Assembly (NCBI RefSeq): GCF_041296385.1
Contig: NC_091013.1
Location: 6,400,001 to 6,464,000, forward strand
Direction: 5' to 3'
Length of the DNA stretch: 64,000 bases
From: Aphelocoma coerulescens
Taxonomy: Eukaryota > Chordata > Aves > Passeriformes > Corvidae
Shown here: piece after piece, positions 23,611 through 45,600 of the stretch
Layout: each line of letters opens with the position of its first letter
Numbering within the stretch: the stretch's first letter is position 1
Translations under genes and position numbers: made by a program
Notes under the pieces: model-generated
Databases searched by the model: none
What the model saw: only the letters and a program-made list of their open reading frames with translations
Told to the model about the DNA's origin: nothing

Positions 23611-24796
23611 ATCTGTAATTGCAGAGTTATCTACAGCCTATTCCATCTCCTCTAGAGTCCTTGACTTGCCTATGACTGTGGAAACAATTCTGAAGATAAC
23701 CTTTCCAAGGATGAGAAGTACAGTGGATTCCATATAAAGAGAACTGATGAAAGCACTAGGACTGGCAGTAAAGTAATAGTAATCTGACACTGATTTAGGT
23801 AACTTAACATGCTTTCTCTCACAGAATCAACACTGATTCTTTACAATTTAAGAGGCATGTACCCCAGGTTTTGTTGTTTCTTTAATCAATTAATGACAAA
23901 AGCAAAACGAACCCTTTTCTTTTCAGTACTGTCTCTGTTTACACCCAAACCTGAGACCTCAACATAGTGATTCTACTCCCTCCTCCTCTCCGGGGTGACA
24001 TCAGCAAGTTTAATAGCTCTCGGCTCTGCATTTATTCAGCAAGCAAGGCAAGCCATCATCTGAAACCTGACAATCCTCACCGACTTACCATGAAGGAAAG
24101 CTCCATCATGACTCAGTAAAATTCTGTCAGGAGATGGCTTTTTCTGCCTATGTGACCTAGGTGTGATGCCCGTGTTGCTCAGAGCAGCTTTTGTTCAGAT
24201 AAGTAGGACACGGAGAGCCTTGTGTAACCAGCCAGGGCAGAGTGCCAAGCCTCCATTTGCCAGGCATCTCTGGGACCAGGGGAGAGGGTCAGGAGAGGAC
24301 AAGCTCCATGTGCTGCTACAGCAGCTCATCCTGCTGCTCTCCGCTGCTTTCTGAGCTCAGAACAAATTCAGCTTGCAAGATAAAGGTTTGCATAGTGTAA
24401 ACACTCAGGTACTTTTTGTCCAACATAAAAAAAAAAAACACAACTTACAGACAGAGGAGAAAAAAAACTGCTCGAGGACAGAAGGAACAAAGGCCACATA
24501 TACATATAAACTGAATAGCAGCAGTGTGCTCTGAAAAATCCCTTGTTCTGACAAGCTCTAAGAGAAAAATTATTTTCAAACAGAAAGATCATACAAGCTG
24601 TATTTCTGCAAGCCAAAAAAGGGCTGCATTTGTATTTACTGACCAATGTCTTACCTAGTGATTTTCACAAAGCTATCTCAACACTCACGTTTGCCTCCAC
24701 ATTTTATGCATTATTTCTGCAACATCAGAATTTAGCTATTCCTGTGCTAACAGCCTGAAAGACTGCCAGCAGCAACAAAATGCCACAGGGAAATGG

Positions 24797-24965
24797 GATG
24801 GCTGGGAGTCTGCCGCCACTGCTGCACCACCAGCACGGCCACGGAGCTGATCCGCCCGGAGCTGGGGTCGTTCCAGGACTCAGCCTCCAGCCCCCACAGC
24901 CGTCTAGACTGCATGGAAAGCACACCTCAGTCCTTGCCGGCAACCTGTGGCTACACTGCGATGAT
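24797..24965. other. CpG-rich patch of unknown origin
   Basis: About nine CpG dinucleotides fall in about 170 bp (gccgcc, cacggc, cacgga, gatccgcccgga, gtcgtt, gccgtc, gccggc, tgcgat), whereas most of the window has few. It abuts a CR1 element starting near 25071. It could be an unrecognised repeat, a short unmethylated element or chance. Open frames on both strands are short and unrecognised. Confidence 0.4.
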
Positions 24966-25070
24966 TTCTGGTGCCCTGCTTGCCAACCCTGCAGCTACAG
25001 TTACACCTAATAAAGCTGGATCAGTCCAGACCCAGATGCCTCTTACGGACAAGGTCCACGAATGAAGTGC

Positions 25071-25969
25071 ACCAGAATCACTGAATATCCTGGGTTGGAA
25101 AGGACCCAAAAGGATCATCGAGTCCAACTCCTGGCCTTGCACAGCACCATCCCCGAGACTCACACCATGTGCCTGAGAGCATTGTCCAAACACTCCTTGA
25201 GCTCTGCCAGGCTTGGTGCTGTGATCACTGCCCTGGGGAGCCTGTTCCAGGGCCCAACCACTCTTTGGGGGAAGAACCTTTTTCCTGATATCCAACCTAA
25301 ACCTCCACTGACACAGCTTCAGGCCATTCCCTCGGGTCCTGTCACTGTCACCACAGAGAGGAGATCAGTGCCTGCCCCTCCTCTGCCCCTCACGAGGAAC
25401 TTGTGACTGCAGGGAGGTCTCCCCTCAGTCTCCTCCAGGCTGAACAGACCAAGTGCCCTCAGCTGCTCCTCACACGGCTTCTCCTCAAGGCCCTTCACCA
25501 TCTTTGTTGCCCTCCTTTGGACACTCCAACAGTTCCATGTCATTTTTATACTGTGGTGCCCAAAACTGCCCCCAGCACTTGAGGTGAGGCTGCCCCAGCG
25601 CAGAGCAGAACAGAGCAGAGCAGGACAATCCCCTCCCTTGCCCACCTGGTGATGCTGTGCCTGATGCCCCTCAGGTGAGGGATGTCCCTCCTGGCTGCCA
25701 GGGCACTGCTGACTCACATTCAACTGGCCATTGACCAGGACCCCCAGGCTCCTTTCCACAGCACTCCTCTCCACCATATCATCCCCCAGTCTGTCCATAA
25801 ATCCTGGGTCGCTCCACCCAGCACCAATATCCTCAGCTTGAATGCTCAACTTCTGAATCAACTTTTCCTCTTCCCCTGGTGTGGTCTTCCCCACCTCCCA
25901 AATGACCGAAGACACCACACAGCACAGCAATTCGATTTTAGCACTTATCCCTCTTTGTAATCGTGACAT
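25071..25969 (-). mobile_element. CR1 LINE, about 0.9 kb, 5'-truncated
   Basis: Read on the minus strand this is the end of CR1 ORF2 followed by its 3' untranslated region. The plus strand starts with accagaatcactgaatatcc and tgggttggaaaggaccc, the reversed CR1 terminus, followed by the caccatccccgagactca and ccctgcagggaggt-type blocks. The minus-strand translation contains VQRRATKMVKGLEEKPCEEQ and LRALGLFSLEETEG, close to the conserved end of avian CR1 reverse-transcriptase proteins. It is sense relative to KDM6A. Confidence 0.93.
25319..25969 (-). pseudogene. CR1 ORF2 C-terminal remnant
   Basis: This open frame of 216 codons is the largest in the window, but it is a transposon relic. Recognisable pieces are WSDPGFMDRLGDDM, ERSLGVLVNGQLNVSQQCP and RRATKMVKGLEEKPCEEQLR. 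The middle part, where functional CR1 has a conserved ALVRPHLEYC-like stretch, is out of register, so at least one pair of frameshifts has occurred. The reverse-transcriptase catalytic segment is absent. Confidence 0.85.
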
Positions 25970-26671
25970 TTCTAAAATACACCTGTAATTCTCTTTTACA
26001 GGAATTAGTCAAAAACCCGAGAGAAACTAGGTAAGAGAGAACAAAAGAGAACACTCTGTAGGCCAGAGGTATCATTGTGGTATCATTGTCCACTGTCAAA
26101 ACCAGTCACACATAACTCTCCTGCAGTTTCATTACAGAGCCATGCTGCATTAAAAAACTTCCATGGTTTTACTTCTTGTATGTGTCTTTCCACCATTGAC
26201 ATATGCAAACTACAAAGACTAAGAGAGAAATTTCAATCCCAAATGCTGCTTTCCATCCACTTACATTTTTATTGAAATTATATTTTGATCAATTTCATTT
26301 TCCTTTCCACAAAACACTTTCTGTGTGAAGTGCTTGAAATCTTGGATATCCAACTTGCAAAAGCCAAAACCCTTTGCTTTGGTTTTTACCTAAAAAAGCA
26401 GCTGTTTCTCATACAATTATAGACATAAAACCATACATAAGAAACTAAAACTTCTCATAACCACATATACTTTGACTAGTTATTTTTTAGTAATTAAAAT
26501 ACATAAGGTTTCAATGTACAGTGTTTAAAATTACTAATCTAAGCCCACATGAAAGATAACTAGGTGGTAAAACAGCACATGAAGGCTCAAAATCACAGAT
26601 TTTCACTTTCCTAAACACTTGTTTATTTATTACTCAGAGAAAGAACATAAAAAATGAATGATATGTCTATA

Positions 26672-26700
26672 ACAGCTATGTGCTGGCACATAATAGCTGT
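26672..26700. repeat. Small imperfect inverted repeat
   Basis: Acagctatgtgc at 26672-26683 can pair with gcacataatagctgt at 26686-26700, leaving a 2 nt loop and a 3 nt bulge. It is short and could be chance in AT-rich DNA. Confidence 0.5.
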
Positions 26701-28118
26701 ACTAGCTAAAAATATCTTTCATAAATATATATATAAGACAAATATTTGAATAAGTGATAGAGAAGTGTCTGACTATAAATAAGTACTTTAAGCTGTTCAT
26801 TGGTACATCAGTATTTAATTTCTTTACATTTCATGCATATTCATACAATTCATGCATGTTTTCCCAATAAATTTTAATTCTTTTGTAGCCTTTTTCTTAT
26901 CCTAATACAAGCAGCATGTCTTAACATTATGAAAAAATGAGAATCTTTAGCAGAATAATTAAAAAATTAGAATTATATTTAAATTGATGATTTACGGGCA
27001 AGATGAAAACATAAGCCTAAAGCAAACTACTAGAATAAGTGTTTTGTGTGTAAAGAAGTAGGAAAAAATTCTGTAAGTGAAAGACAGTATTTCTACTAAA
27101 AGGCAGATAACTGATAACATGAGAAATTTAGTTCTCTTTCTTCTAACAGTTTTGTTACTGGGTACAGGGTACACCTGTAATAAAACCAAGTAAAATTCCC
27201 AAAGCAAAACATTGCTTTGTTTGCTATAAACCAAGCTGCTCATGTCCAGCATTCCTACCTTAAAAAAAAACCAACCCAAAAACCAAACAAAATCCAACAA
27301 AACCCAGACAATCCCCCCACCACAAATCTCCAAACAAAAGCAAACAAAGCTTCCCCTCATAAAACCAAATCCTCAGAAAATCTGCCCTCTGGCCCCCACT
27401 GTTCCTTCAATGTTATCAATCTAATAAATATAAAAAACAAAGATTTCTTTTTTCCCTGTAAGTATGAATTCTGCATTCACAGTGCTTTCAGGATCATGGC
27501 TCTAACTCCCCACCAAAAACGCTACAAGACTTCAATGACAGCAAGCAGGATGAGCACCAGAAGGGAGACTGGCTTCCCATAGCTGTCACCTGGTGCTCAG
27601 CTCCCAGATCTCAAAAGGCTCTGGAGCAGTATGTCATAGGGCAATGTCCTAGGAAATTCTCTTTGTAATCTTTAATTCCCACATATTTGCTAGAAATTGT
27701 TTAAGATTCAGTAATATTTCAGAGAACAACTGAGACACACATGCAAGACAAGATGATTACATACACTATGCCAAAGATGGAGGCCAAAACTGAAAAAATA
27801 TATTCAATAAATAGGAAAATAACCAGGACAGAGAGTGACATGCCAGAAATAACGTGGCACGTACTCAGAAGTATGAATGTTTTTTCCAACTACATCTATC
27901 CAATGAATATAAAGATGTATTATATTCCTAGAGATCTTGCTTTATTTCCCTTTCAGATTATCACAGTGCCACCACACCTACCACCATTGAACACAGTATT
28001 CCTTGTGTCATTTGTAGGAAATGGTGAACAGGAAAGGAGCAGCAGGATGTAGTAAACTGTGAAAAAGTTGGACTGTGAGGTAAACCTTAGTAGCATGTTG
28101 TTGCTACAGTCATCAATT

Positions 28119-28133
28119 AAAAAAAAAAAAAAA
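28119..28133. repeat. A15 homopolymer
   Basis: Fifteen consecutive A residues. No recognisable retroposed body adjoins it. Confidence 0.8.
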
Positions 28134-28652
28134 TTCCATCCATCCAAGTCACTGCCAGCTAATTTTGGAATTAATTGTACTTTTCTGATGAATAGGGCAA
28201 ATTCAGCTTTCACGTCTTGCCTCTGAAGGTAACACTGCCCCATCTGTCAGGTTACACAAGGACCATTTTCTTTTCAACCAGAAGGGATACTTTTTTGTTT
28301 CCTTAATATAAGCCTGAAGGCCAAGTAATTTTCAACAGCACTGGTGTTGCAAGAGCTTATGGCAATGGGTAACAGAGAAAGTCAAGGGTTCTCATAGTAA
28401 TTTGCAAGTCTTAACTGCAGAACAGGTAAAACCAGTAATTGATTTTGAAAAAACACTGGGAGTTGATTTTATGCTTGTTAAACAGCACTCTAGCAATTAT
28501 CTTGATCATCAACATCTTAAAATAGTAAAAATTAATTTTGTGCTTAAATTGCTTACATAAAATACAGATGATTTATGTTAATGCTCTAAAATTGTGAAAA
28601 ACATGAAGTATATGACCTTCAGACTCCCATCTTCCCCCTTTGACTGAAGACT

Positions 28653-28681
28653 CTGACAATGACTCTTACTGACAATGACTC
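28653..28681. repeat. 13 bp direct repeat, period 16
   Basis: Ctgacaatgactc occurs at 28653-28665 and again at 28669-28681, separated by tta. It is a short tandem duplication. Confidence 0.85.
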
Positions 28682-30307
28682 ATCTGTTGGCAATGGTTTA
28701 TTCTTAGCAATTACAGACTTAACATGAATGTTTAAATACCATCAAAAACATTATGATATTTCAAAGTACTTTAATGCAACGTTGGTACAACCTGTGAAAT
28801 CCAGAGCAGCCACAAGCAAATACCAGATGAAAAGTTACTTTCACTTTGTGCCTCAGTGTGAACAGCGAGCTCTAACTGGGCAAAGAGCCCCAGGGAAAGA
28901 AAGGGTCTGTGCTCGAGGCCAGCCACTAGCAGGCTGGATCCCAACCCCCAAAAATGACCCTCTAAAATCCTGGATCTTTTTAAAAAGGTCCATAAAACCA
29001 AAGAAGGCACAAGACAACTTTGTCTTCTCATTGTTTTGGGTTTCTTATCTTTCTTTTGTTCAAAGATGAGATACTCTGTGTCTCAAGAGGATGAGACAGA
29101 CATTGTGTGAAAACATCTTTCACGCTCTTTCCTCACATTCCTTCCCCATTTTACTCTCCCCATGCTCGAGAATAACCAGTGCACCAGCACTTCACTTCGT
29201 TCTCTTCACTAAGGAAGCATTTTCTGACTTGCCTCTAATACTCCTGTCACTCAGAGTTCTGGTTTACAATGTGGTTTTTTTAAAATCACAGTCAGATTGG
29301 CTTGTAAAGAAGCTACAGCTCTGTTCTAGTCTTCTCAATTGACACATTGTTATGTATAAACTGGTAAGTTTCAGTCAGTAATACTTTGTTTTCAAACAAA
29401 GTAGGTGTCTTTGGACTGTACCTTAAATCCACAGCTAAGCTGACCTGGAAACAGCTCAAGTGTTCGAGACTGAGTGGATTGTTCCACTGGATCTTTTCTT
29501 TTGTTCCTGTTATTCTTTACTAAGGATTGCAACCTCCATAGCTAAGGAAGCAAACCAGAAACTCTGCTTCAGGTGTCTCAGTTGGTAATTCCAGAGCAGT
29601 TTCTCATTACATTTTGAACCAGAGGAGTAAGACAGCTCTATCCCCTCCTTCCCATTCCATCAGCCTTGCCCTGGATGCACCAACTGGGCAATCTCAAGCT
29701 CAGCTGGCTCAGATTTCTCATCCACCCCAGTCTGCAAATGGGGAAATACAAAAAAATGAAAAATCACTCAATTCAATGTGGCTGAAGGTGCTGAATGATG
29801 CAGTCAAGACTGCAAGGTGGAAAAGGAGACAAACTTCTAGGAACAACCTGCAGTTATACTGCTTTAAGAAAAACATGAAACCATCTTTAATGCAGACACC
29901 TATCCTGTTCAGTTCACCATCCTTTGAAGAGCATCCCTCTGCTGCAGGGTAACCGGCTTTTGTTGTGGCCATTTGTTTTCTTAAAGTGACTTAACCAAAT
30001 GCCACATAAAAACACTGGAATCATGATAACTTTGCATTAAAAAAGATTAATTTCTTTCTGTTTTCAAAATACTATTTCTGTGTTTTTCCCATTTGTAGCT
30101 TGTGTTTTGAAAACTTGAAGTTTGGTATACTCAAAATCCTCATAGTGACTGATTTGTTTTGCAAAGTTGTGAACATCAAACACAAGAAATTATTTAGACT
30201 GAGTTACCATACTATTTATTTAAATACCTGATTCACTGACAGAATTGTATATTTTATGGCACAGAAGAAAAATGTTATCTATTTCTTGATCAATTTATAT
30301 CAAGAAC

Positions 30308-30400
30308 TAAAATCATAAAACTAAAATCAACTAGGTTGGAAAAGACCTTTAGGATCATTGAGTTTCTTCTACTACTTGATTACAAGATGACCACCTCCTT
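30308..30400 (-). mobile_element. CR1 LINE 3' end, decayed fragment
   Basis: The plus strand carries aaaatcataaaactaaaatc, then aactaggttggaaaagacct and ttaggatcattgag, the reversed CR1 terminus with a degenerate octamer tail. It is on the minus strand and too short to subclassify. Confidence 0.75.
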
Positions 30401-31656
30401 GTAAATTTTATCTTGTTTTGTCCCAACTTCTTTAAAAATAAAACCAAAACATACTCAGCACTTCTTTTATACCACGAAATACCAAATCTGTGCCAAACTG
30501 TAAGGAAATAGGATAACCCAAGCTCACACATAATCCCTTTCTCAACAGTGATCTACCTCTACCTCTCCTTGCTCTCTTTCACCATTCATTGCATGGAATC
30601 TTTTCTACTCCTTTGCACAATTTCCAACTCCACCTGTTTCTGTAGGTGAAACCTTGAACTCTGGATAAAAAGGGAAACCTGGGGAGAGAACTGCTTCCCT
30701 CTATCACAAATACTGAAAGGAAAAATTGAGAGTAACATTCTATTCTTTCACATCTTGAACAATGTGATTCTGACAACCCAAGAAAACAATCTGCCAAGAA
30801 AAGGAAGCAGTAAGAGTCTTGAAAACAGAACACTTATTATTTCCAGTAATTTTTTGGAAAGATTAATATGCAGAAATGTGTTTATAAATTACACTTAATT
30901 ACAAAATTCTCAGTCCTGCAAGTGTGTTTCCCACCACATGCAACACTGTTAAAAGAATACTTCCTTTTTCCAAGACACATAACAGCTAAATTTAGGCCAG
31001 GAAGGAAAGGACATGTGGGTAAAGCAGAAAATGGAAAGAGGAAAAACATGGGCCAATGTGTTGAGTGGAGGGAGATAAAATGACAGATTACAATCAGAGA
31101 CCAGAAAAGAATGTAAGTAGTAAGGAATATGAAGAAGTACAGAAGAAACAAAGTGCTGTTATTACCATAAACTGTTTCCAACTGATTAGCCAGAAACTGT
31201 TGCCTTAGAAGCTGACTCTCAAGCCAGGACATGAATGAATAATTAACTGCTAGAAAAGTAACAATTATGTTAAAAAATTACATTATTTTGCATAAAAACT
31301 TTCTAGTTTACTAATTCCAAGAACTTCCAGTTTACAACAAGGAAGCTAAAGGGAAAAAAAAAAGAAATATAAAAATAAAAAATAAAATAATCCAAGCTGC
31401 TATTTTTTTTTTTTCCTTCAGCTTTAGGTACAACCTCAGTCCCTCCCAAAGTTCATTATTTTACCAAGAGCCCTACACCAAATTTTTGATCTGGAGTGTA
31501 GCATCTCACACACCTCAAACCTATCCTCCTTCTGTTTAGACTAGGACACTTCACACTAAAGCACTCCTATTTCTATAGCAGGTGTTCTGTGACTGTTCTG
31601 TGCTTATGCATTCCTTGCAGCTTTAAGATGCAACACATGACTTGTAAAGAATGTTA

Positions 31657-40107
<8,451 letters not shown>

Positions 40108-42539
40108 TTAAAAAAAAAAAAAAGAAGTGGTTCTCCATGGTCACAAAAAAAAAGGGTTATTTTGGAGAGTAACAACAATATTTAAGTACTTTTACATCAG
40201 AGAAACCAGTGTGCTCTGTTCTACTTGTACAACAGCAGGGAAGGAAATGATGGAGTAGAAATCTTTGGCAATTTAATATAATGAAAAAAAAAATTTATGA
40301 CCAAGCACCATTTCATAGCCACAATAATTTATACTCACATAAAAGAAAACAAAGCTACACACTCTAATTTCAGTGTCTAATGTAGAACATTAATTAAATG
40401 AATCTGAAAATATGTTTAAGGAGATTTCATTTTTCTGAATACCAAAAAATACAGACCATGAACTTCAAACCTATGACAATCATATTTCTTCATCATTAAT
40501 CCAACTTCTATCTCCTATCCCCCTATTTGCAGAAGGGAAAAACTAAGCCAAAACAACAAAAACCATTTCCTTCCTGGAAACCCATTTTCCCTCAATCTTC
40601 TTTTAACATAAACCATGATTTACTTCTAAAGTGAAATCACTAACAATATTTAATCAATGTTTAACTATCCAGTTCCACAAATAATTATTACATATTTCCT
40701 AAATTAGAAAAAATAGACAAATTGCTTTTTCTTTTGCAAAGTTATGCCATAGCACATTTGTTTTTTATTGAGCAGAACTATTCCATTATTTACAGGAGAC
40801 ATTGTACCTGCTGCCTAAGACACATTTTTAAGCTTTTCTCATATATAATTCTTATTCTGAGAGACCAGGTATACATCCCAAAGCTCTGACACACGGATAA
40901 GAGCTGGAATTTCAATTGTCGAAGACTGCACTTCAAGATAATCTCTCTGCCACTTGCATGCAGTTCTTAACAAGTCAAATTTCTAAGGAGTTCCACAAAA
41001 GGAATCCTAATTATGACTTCAACCCAATCCAAATCTAAAAGTTATAACCAAGTTTCTCCTACAAAATAACTGGTAACCAGAAGACAATTCAAAGAGCAGC
41101 ATTCATCAGAAACAGGATCCAATATGACAATTTCATTATCCCTCATTTGCATCTTCTAAATGCAAATTAAGACCGGGGAAATGTCAAAGATTCCTTCATG
41201 AATGCAGCTGGATCATAGCTTCAGCAATGGACAGCTTCCAGGAAAATGCTGTGGTTTGACCAGATACTACAGCAATCAGAACACTGGAAGATATTAAGAG
41301 GAGGAGTGGAGAGGGAAGTGCATAAACAATAGAAGAGGTCACTTTAATACTACCATAAACCCACATTCCTGTTTAATTGAACAAAAGGACAACACCAACA
41401 TCATAAAGACAAAAGATCTCCAATTCCCTATTCCATCTTGTTTCCATGTTCCAAGTATGTTCTGGCAGCAAGAGACCAGGAAGAAGGCAAGCTCAAAAGT
41501 GGAGCACACGTAATGCCCTGGCTGGAAAGTCATTTTAAATGAAGAAGTAAGACAGATTTTCATGTCTGCAACATGGGAGCCTACAAAATACAGCATGCCA
41601 GTAGCCTTCACTGTCTTCAGGTCAGCTCATCTGTAAGACAGAACTTAACAAAACTGCCCAGTGTCTCCCTCTGATATTCTGAATCTCAATCAAGTTTCGA
41701 TCATTGTAGAGATTAACAGTGATCAGAAAAATCCTTCATCGCCACACTGCAAAATTCCAACAGAAATATGCTGGACAACTAAAAACTCTTCAATTTGCAA
41801 AGAATTTAACTTCCTCTTATGAAACTATTAGAATTCACAGTCCAAGAAAGTTAGAGGTTCAGAAAAATCTCCCTGATATTTTGATGCTAAGTTTAACAAT
41901 AACCAACTTTCAAGGCACAACAGAACCAAGATGCAAGCTATTTGTCAAAATGTAATTTATGTATCAAGTTCACATAAAGCTTGAAGATGGTCCTCACAGC
42001 ACTACAAATAAACCATTACTATTCTGTCCTTTGTTCTGTGACTGGTTTTACCATTTTTTTTCTCATTCTCCTTTGGCCTTAAGTCTTTTGAGACTGACCT
42101 TAAAAACATCTTAAACTGCTGCTCTCTTCTCAATAAAAAACAGGGCAAGATTTAGTATTTGTACCAGTAATACTTCACTTCAAATGTAAAGGTGCAAATT
42201 CTGAACTGTCAGTATGGATCATGAATTTACCTGTTCTGAAATACTATAGCTCTAACCATACATATCACCATTATTACTGCCTGTTGATAATCTCAAAACC
42301 AATCTAATAAATTAAGATTAAAACGTATCTTTTAAACTGCATTTGAACACGGATGGGAGTTTCACAAGGACTGGAAGACATCACAGTGTCCCAATGTATG
42401 GCTGTACTCTCCCACAAATAATTCAAGGCAAGATACACATAAAGTTCATTGCTTTTGCAGAATACCATCAAGTTTAACATGCAGTCAAAGTTCCTACTGG
42501 CAATAGCCAATATGAAATGTTACCACAGCTTAATGCAGA

Positions 42540-42622
42540 TCAGGACCAAGCGGGATCATTACACAAATCTTCATCTACAAAATGCCTTCTTATAAATCGT
42601 AAGATTCTGTGATTCTATTTAC
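42540..42622 (+). mobile_element. Possible CR1 3' tail (plus strand)
   Basis: The sequence ends with gattctgtgattctat, which resembles the octamer repeat that terminates CR1 elements, but the preceding 60 bp match only loosely. If real, it is the only CR1 copy here antisense to KDM6A. Confidence 0.4.
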
Positions 42623-45600
42623 TAGGAACACAATCCATCTTAAGAAATCAGTTTTCAGTTTCCTCTATTAGTTCTGACAAGTTTCTCAAAGAATATCCAT
42701 TCCATGTGTTCCAGTAAAGATTACTCCTGTGATTTAGTCCCTGCTATAAATAGCTGTTGAGGTAGAATTTAAGGCCTATTTTTTCCCTCTAAACATTTTT
42801 CAGTGAGAAGAAGAAAACAAAATTATCTTAGTACAGTCCCTTCCTTGAACTTTCTAACAACCCTCAAAATTTATGAAAATCTCATGCTAGCAAAAAGTAT
42901 TCTTTGGCTACTAACTTCTAATTTAATTTTTTTGTTATCAGATACCTCTTTTCACTAAAATCTTGAGTGAAAAAAAAATACAAACTCAAACAGACTGTGC
43001 CTCAAATTTGAAGCTGAATGCTTGGGGTTTTTTCGTTCTACAGCCATGCTACCAAATAGCAGATAAACTAGAAATGCTATTTCCAAGCTGGCATCATTTA
43101 CATTTTCTTTGAACTACCAAAAAATGTTAAAATGTTTCATACCAACCACTAGATGGCTCAAATACCTCTTTCCATTTTCCACGCTTACGCAATTTAAGGA
43201 AATTGTCAAGTTGATATTGTGCATTCTGCTACTTACATGCACTATTTAATGCTGAGCAACATTTCAATTCTATTTTCTAAACGAGTGTGGTATACACATT
43301 TTGTGAACAGGTAACTCAGAAGGCAAAAATGTATTTGTGTGTATCTTTTTATGTAACTGGTATGAATAAGCACACTGAAGACTTTCTGGTCTTGTTTGTT
43401 TTAAGCGATCAAGGAAAAAAAAAATCAACCAATGAGAAAGACTCCACCCATCTCACAGATCTTCTATTCAAATAACTGGTTTATAGGCTCTTTGAAGCAG
43501 CAGGTGGAAACAGATCCCCAACGTTCCATGTGTTCTGCTCTCCAGGCATTTCAGGCCACATCCACACCAAGCCTTTTTCTCCACCTTTCAAGGGTGCAGC
43601 CAGCAGGTCCCACAGAAATACATCAGCCCAGCCCACCTACAAACACAGGGGCAGAAAAATGCACCTGTCCTGGCTAGCAAGTGGCCACCCCCACATTCAG
43701 ATCACAAACAGCCATCTTGGACTCGCTCTACAGATGTGTGGCTGCCACATCTGGGTCCAGATGTTTTTCACCAGTAACGCGTTTATCTGCCACACACAGT
43801 TGAGAGCCCATTACAGACTCCAAACTGGTGTTTTATAAACACAGGAATTAACTCAGATGTTATGCTTGCAAATGAAAATCAGTTCAATGGGCACTTCCAG
43901 AGAGTCGGAGAGTAGAAAAAGACATTAAGAACTCAAGCAATCTCAGGGCAGCTTCCAACCAGGTCCTCACAATTTAAAACTGAAAAAGGAACAGTTTTTG
44001 CCATAGTTTCCCAGCATTGCTAATTCATAAACATTCCCTAGCACTGCCTCTCTCATTTGTGCTGACACAATCATTTTTAGACTACTACAGCCAACTGGAT
44101 GCCAGAAGTGCTCTGAACTATTAGTATCTAGGTAAAAAGGATTTTTTAACTGGATCAGTTTCCCAGGTAAGTTCACTTGTGAACCCCCATTAACAACATC
44201 ATTAGCTCAAGGAAGAGAGTGGAACACAAGTAAAAGCTCTTTAAGCCTATGCTGCCCCCACCAAAACGCTTATCAAACCTTCAATGACTTCTCAAACATT
44301 ACTGAAACCTCCAAAGTCACGTATAAACATTTCACTTGAGAGAAAACAACATCTATGGGTCGGTACAAGGTGGATAAGAACATGAGATAACATCACAGCC
44401 TCTGGCCAGCCTTCTTCGTGCAGGTAAAATACACCTTTCAGTTGATTAGAAAGATGATAATATTTAGGCAGAAATCAGAGTGTATCCCACCATACTATAA
44501 AAACACCAAAACAGGAGAAGAAAAAGTTCCCATGTAGTTAGTTAGTGGAAGTCTGAACAAAAACTACGGAAGAAAGGCGAAGTTCAGCACCCTTATGAGA
44601 GACCAGCCACTGCTTTACACTTTCTTACTACTGACAGGAATCACAAAGTCTTTGATGATGTAGTTAGATTGCCTCCAGCAGGGTCTGACTGCCCGTTCCT
44701 GAGCTGCCCAAGTGCCAGTGGAACCCAGAGCCCATCCCACATCACACCAGGCTGCACAAGACACACGTGGACACCGTGTCCACTGCTCCTCAGAAAGCCT
44801 AACCAGGAAAACAAGGTTTTACAGTTTATGTTGCATCCTGTGGTCACAGGGTCTCTTGGCCACCTGTTCAAAGCAAAAGAACAGTTTTTGTATTCAAACG
44901 TGTGAATATGTTTATTTCTTTACTGAAATTTTAAAAAGAAAAAAAAATACAAAGTTTTGACACTATGGTGCCTAATTCTTCCTCCTGACACTACTCAATG
45001 CATAGTAACAGCTCCCTGGAGAGTTTGCACCACATAAAAAAATTCCACTTGGGCTCCCGTGAATAAACAGCTCCAGGCCTTTGGGAGCTGACAGGCTCTA
45101 GCACAAGGATTTTATGAGCTCAGGAGAAAGAGTGGAGGGTTCAAATAAAATTTGTTTAGATTTGTATAAACATGAAAAAGAGAGCTACCTATCTGCATGT
45201 GCTGTACGTTCCTATCACCTGCAAAAATACTAAGATCCCTGTGTGCACTGCAAACTAGTATCATTAGTTTTGTTCTCTTCAAGGTCCTCACAAAACTTTA
45301 TAGTACCTGGAAGATCGTTAAGATTAGATTAGATACACGATTTTTAAATACAGCTATCTCTAACATGCTTGCATGACTCTGCTTCTTGAGCAAGAATCAC
45401 AATAGTCCCAAATTTGTTATTGGGTGGGTGTCTGCATCCCAGTAGCCACATGAAAGCAATTAATATATAAAAATCATTATTCCTGTGACAAATATATTCT
45501 GTCATATGTAATATCTTGGTAAATAGCTACAAAGTAATTCCTCTTTTTCTTTAAGAAGATCTTTTCAGAGAGTAAATATTGCCAAAATACACCTACTACT

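Noticed and set aside
25319..25969. 216-codon minus-strand frame as a cellular gene
   Set aside because: Its translation matches the end of CR1 ORF2 and it is joined to a CR1 3' end, so it is a transposon relic.
31160..31232. Possible extra exon on the minus strand (reads SWLESQLLRQQFLANQLETV)
   Set aside because: The helix-like residues and a gtaataac after them suggested an exon, but there is no convincing acceptor and nothing in UTX matches between the flanking exons, which already join in phase.
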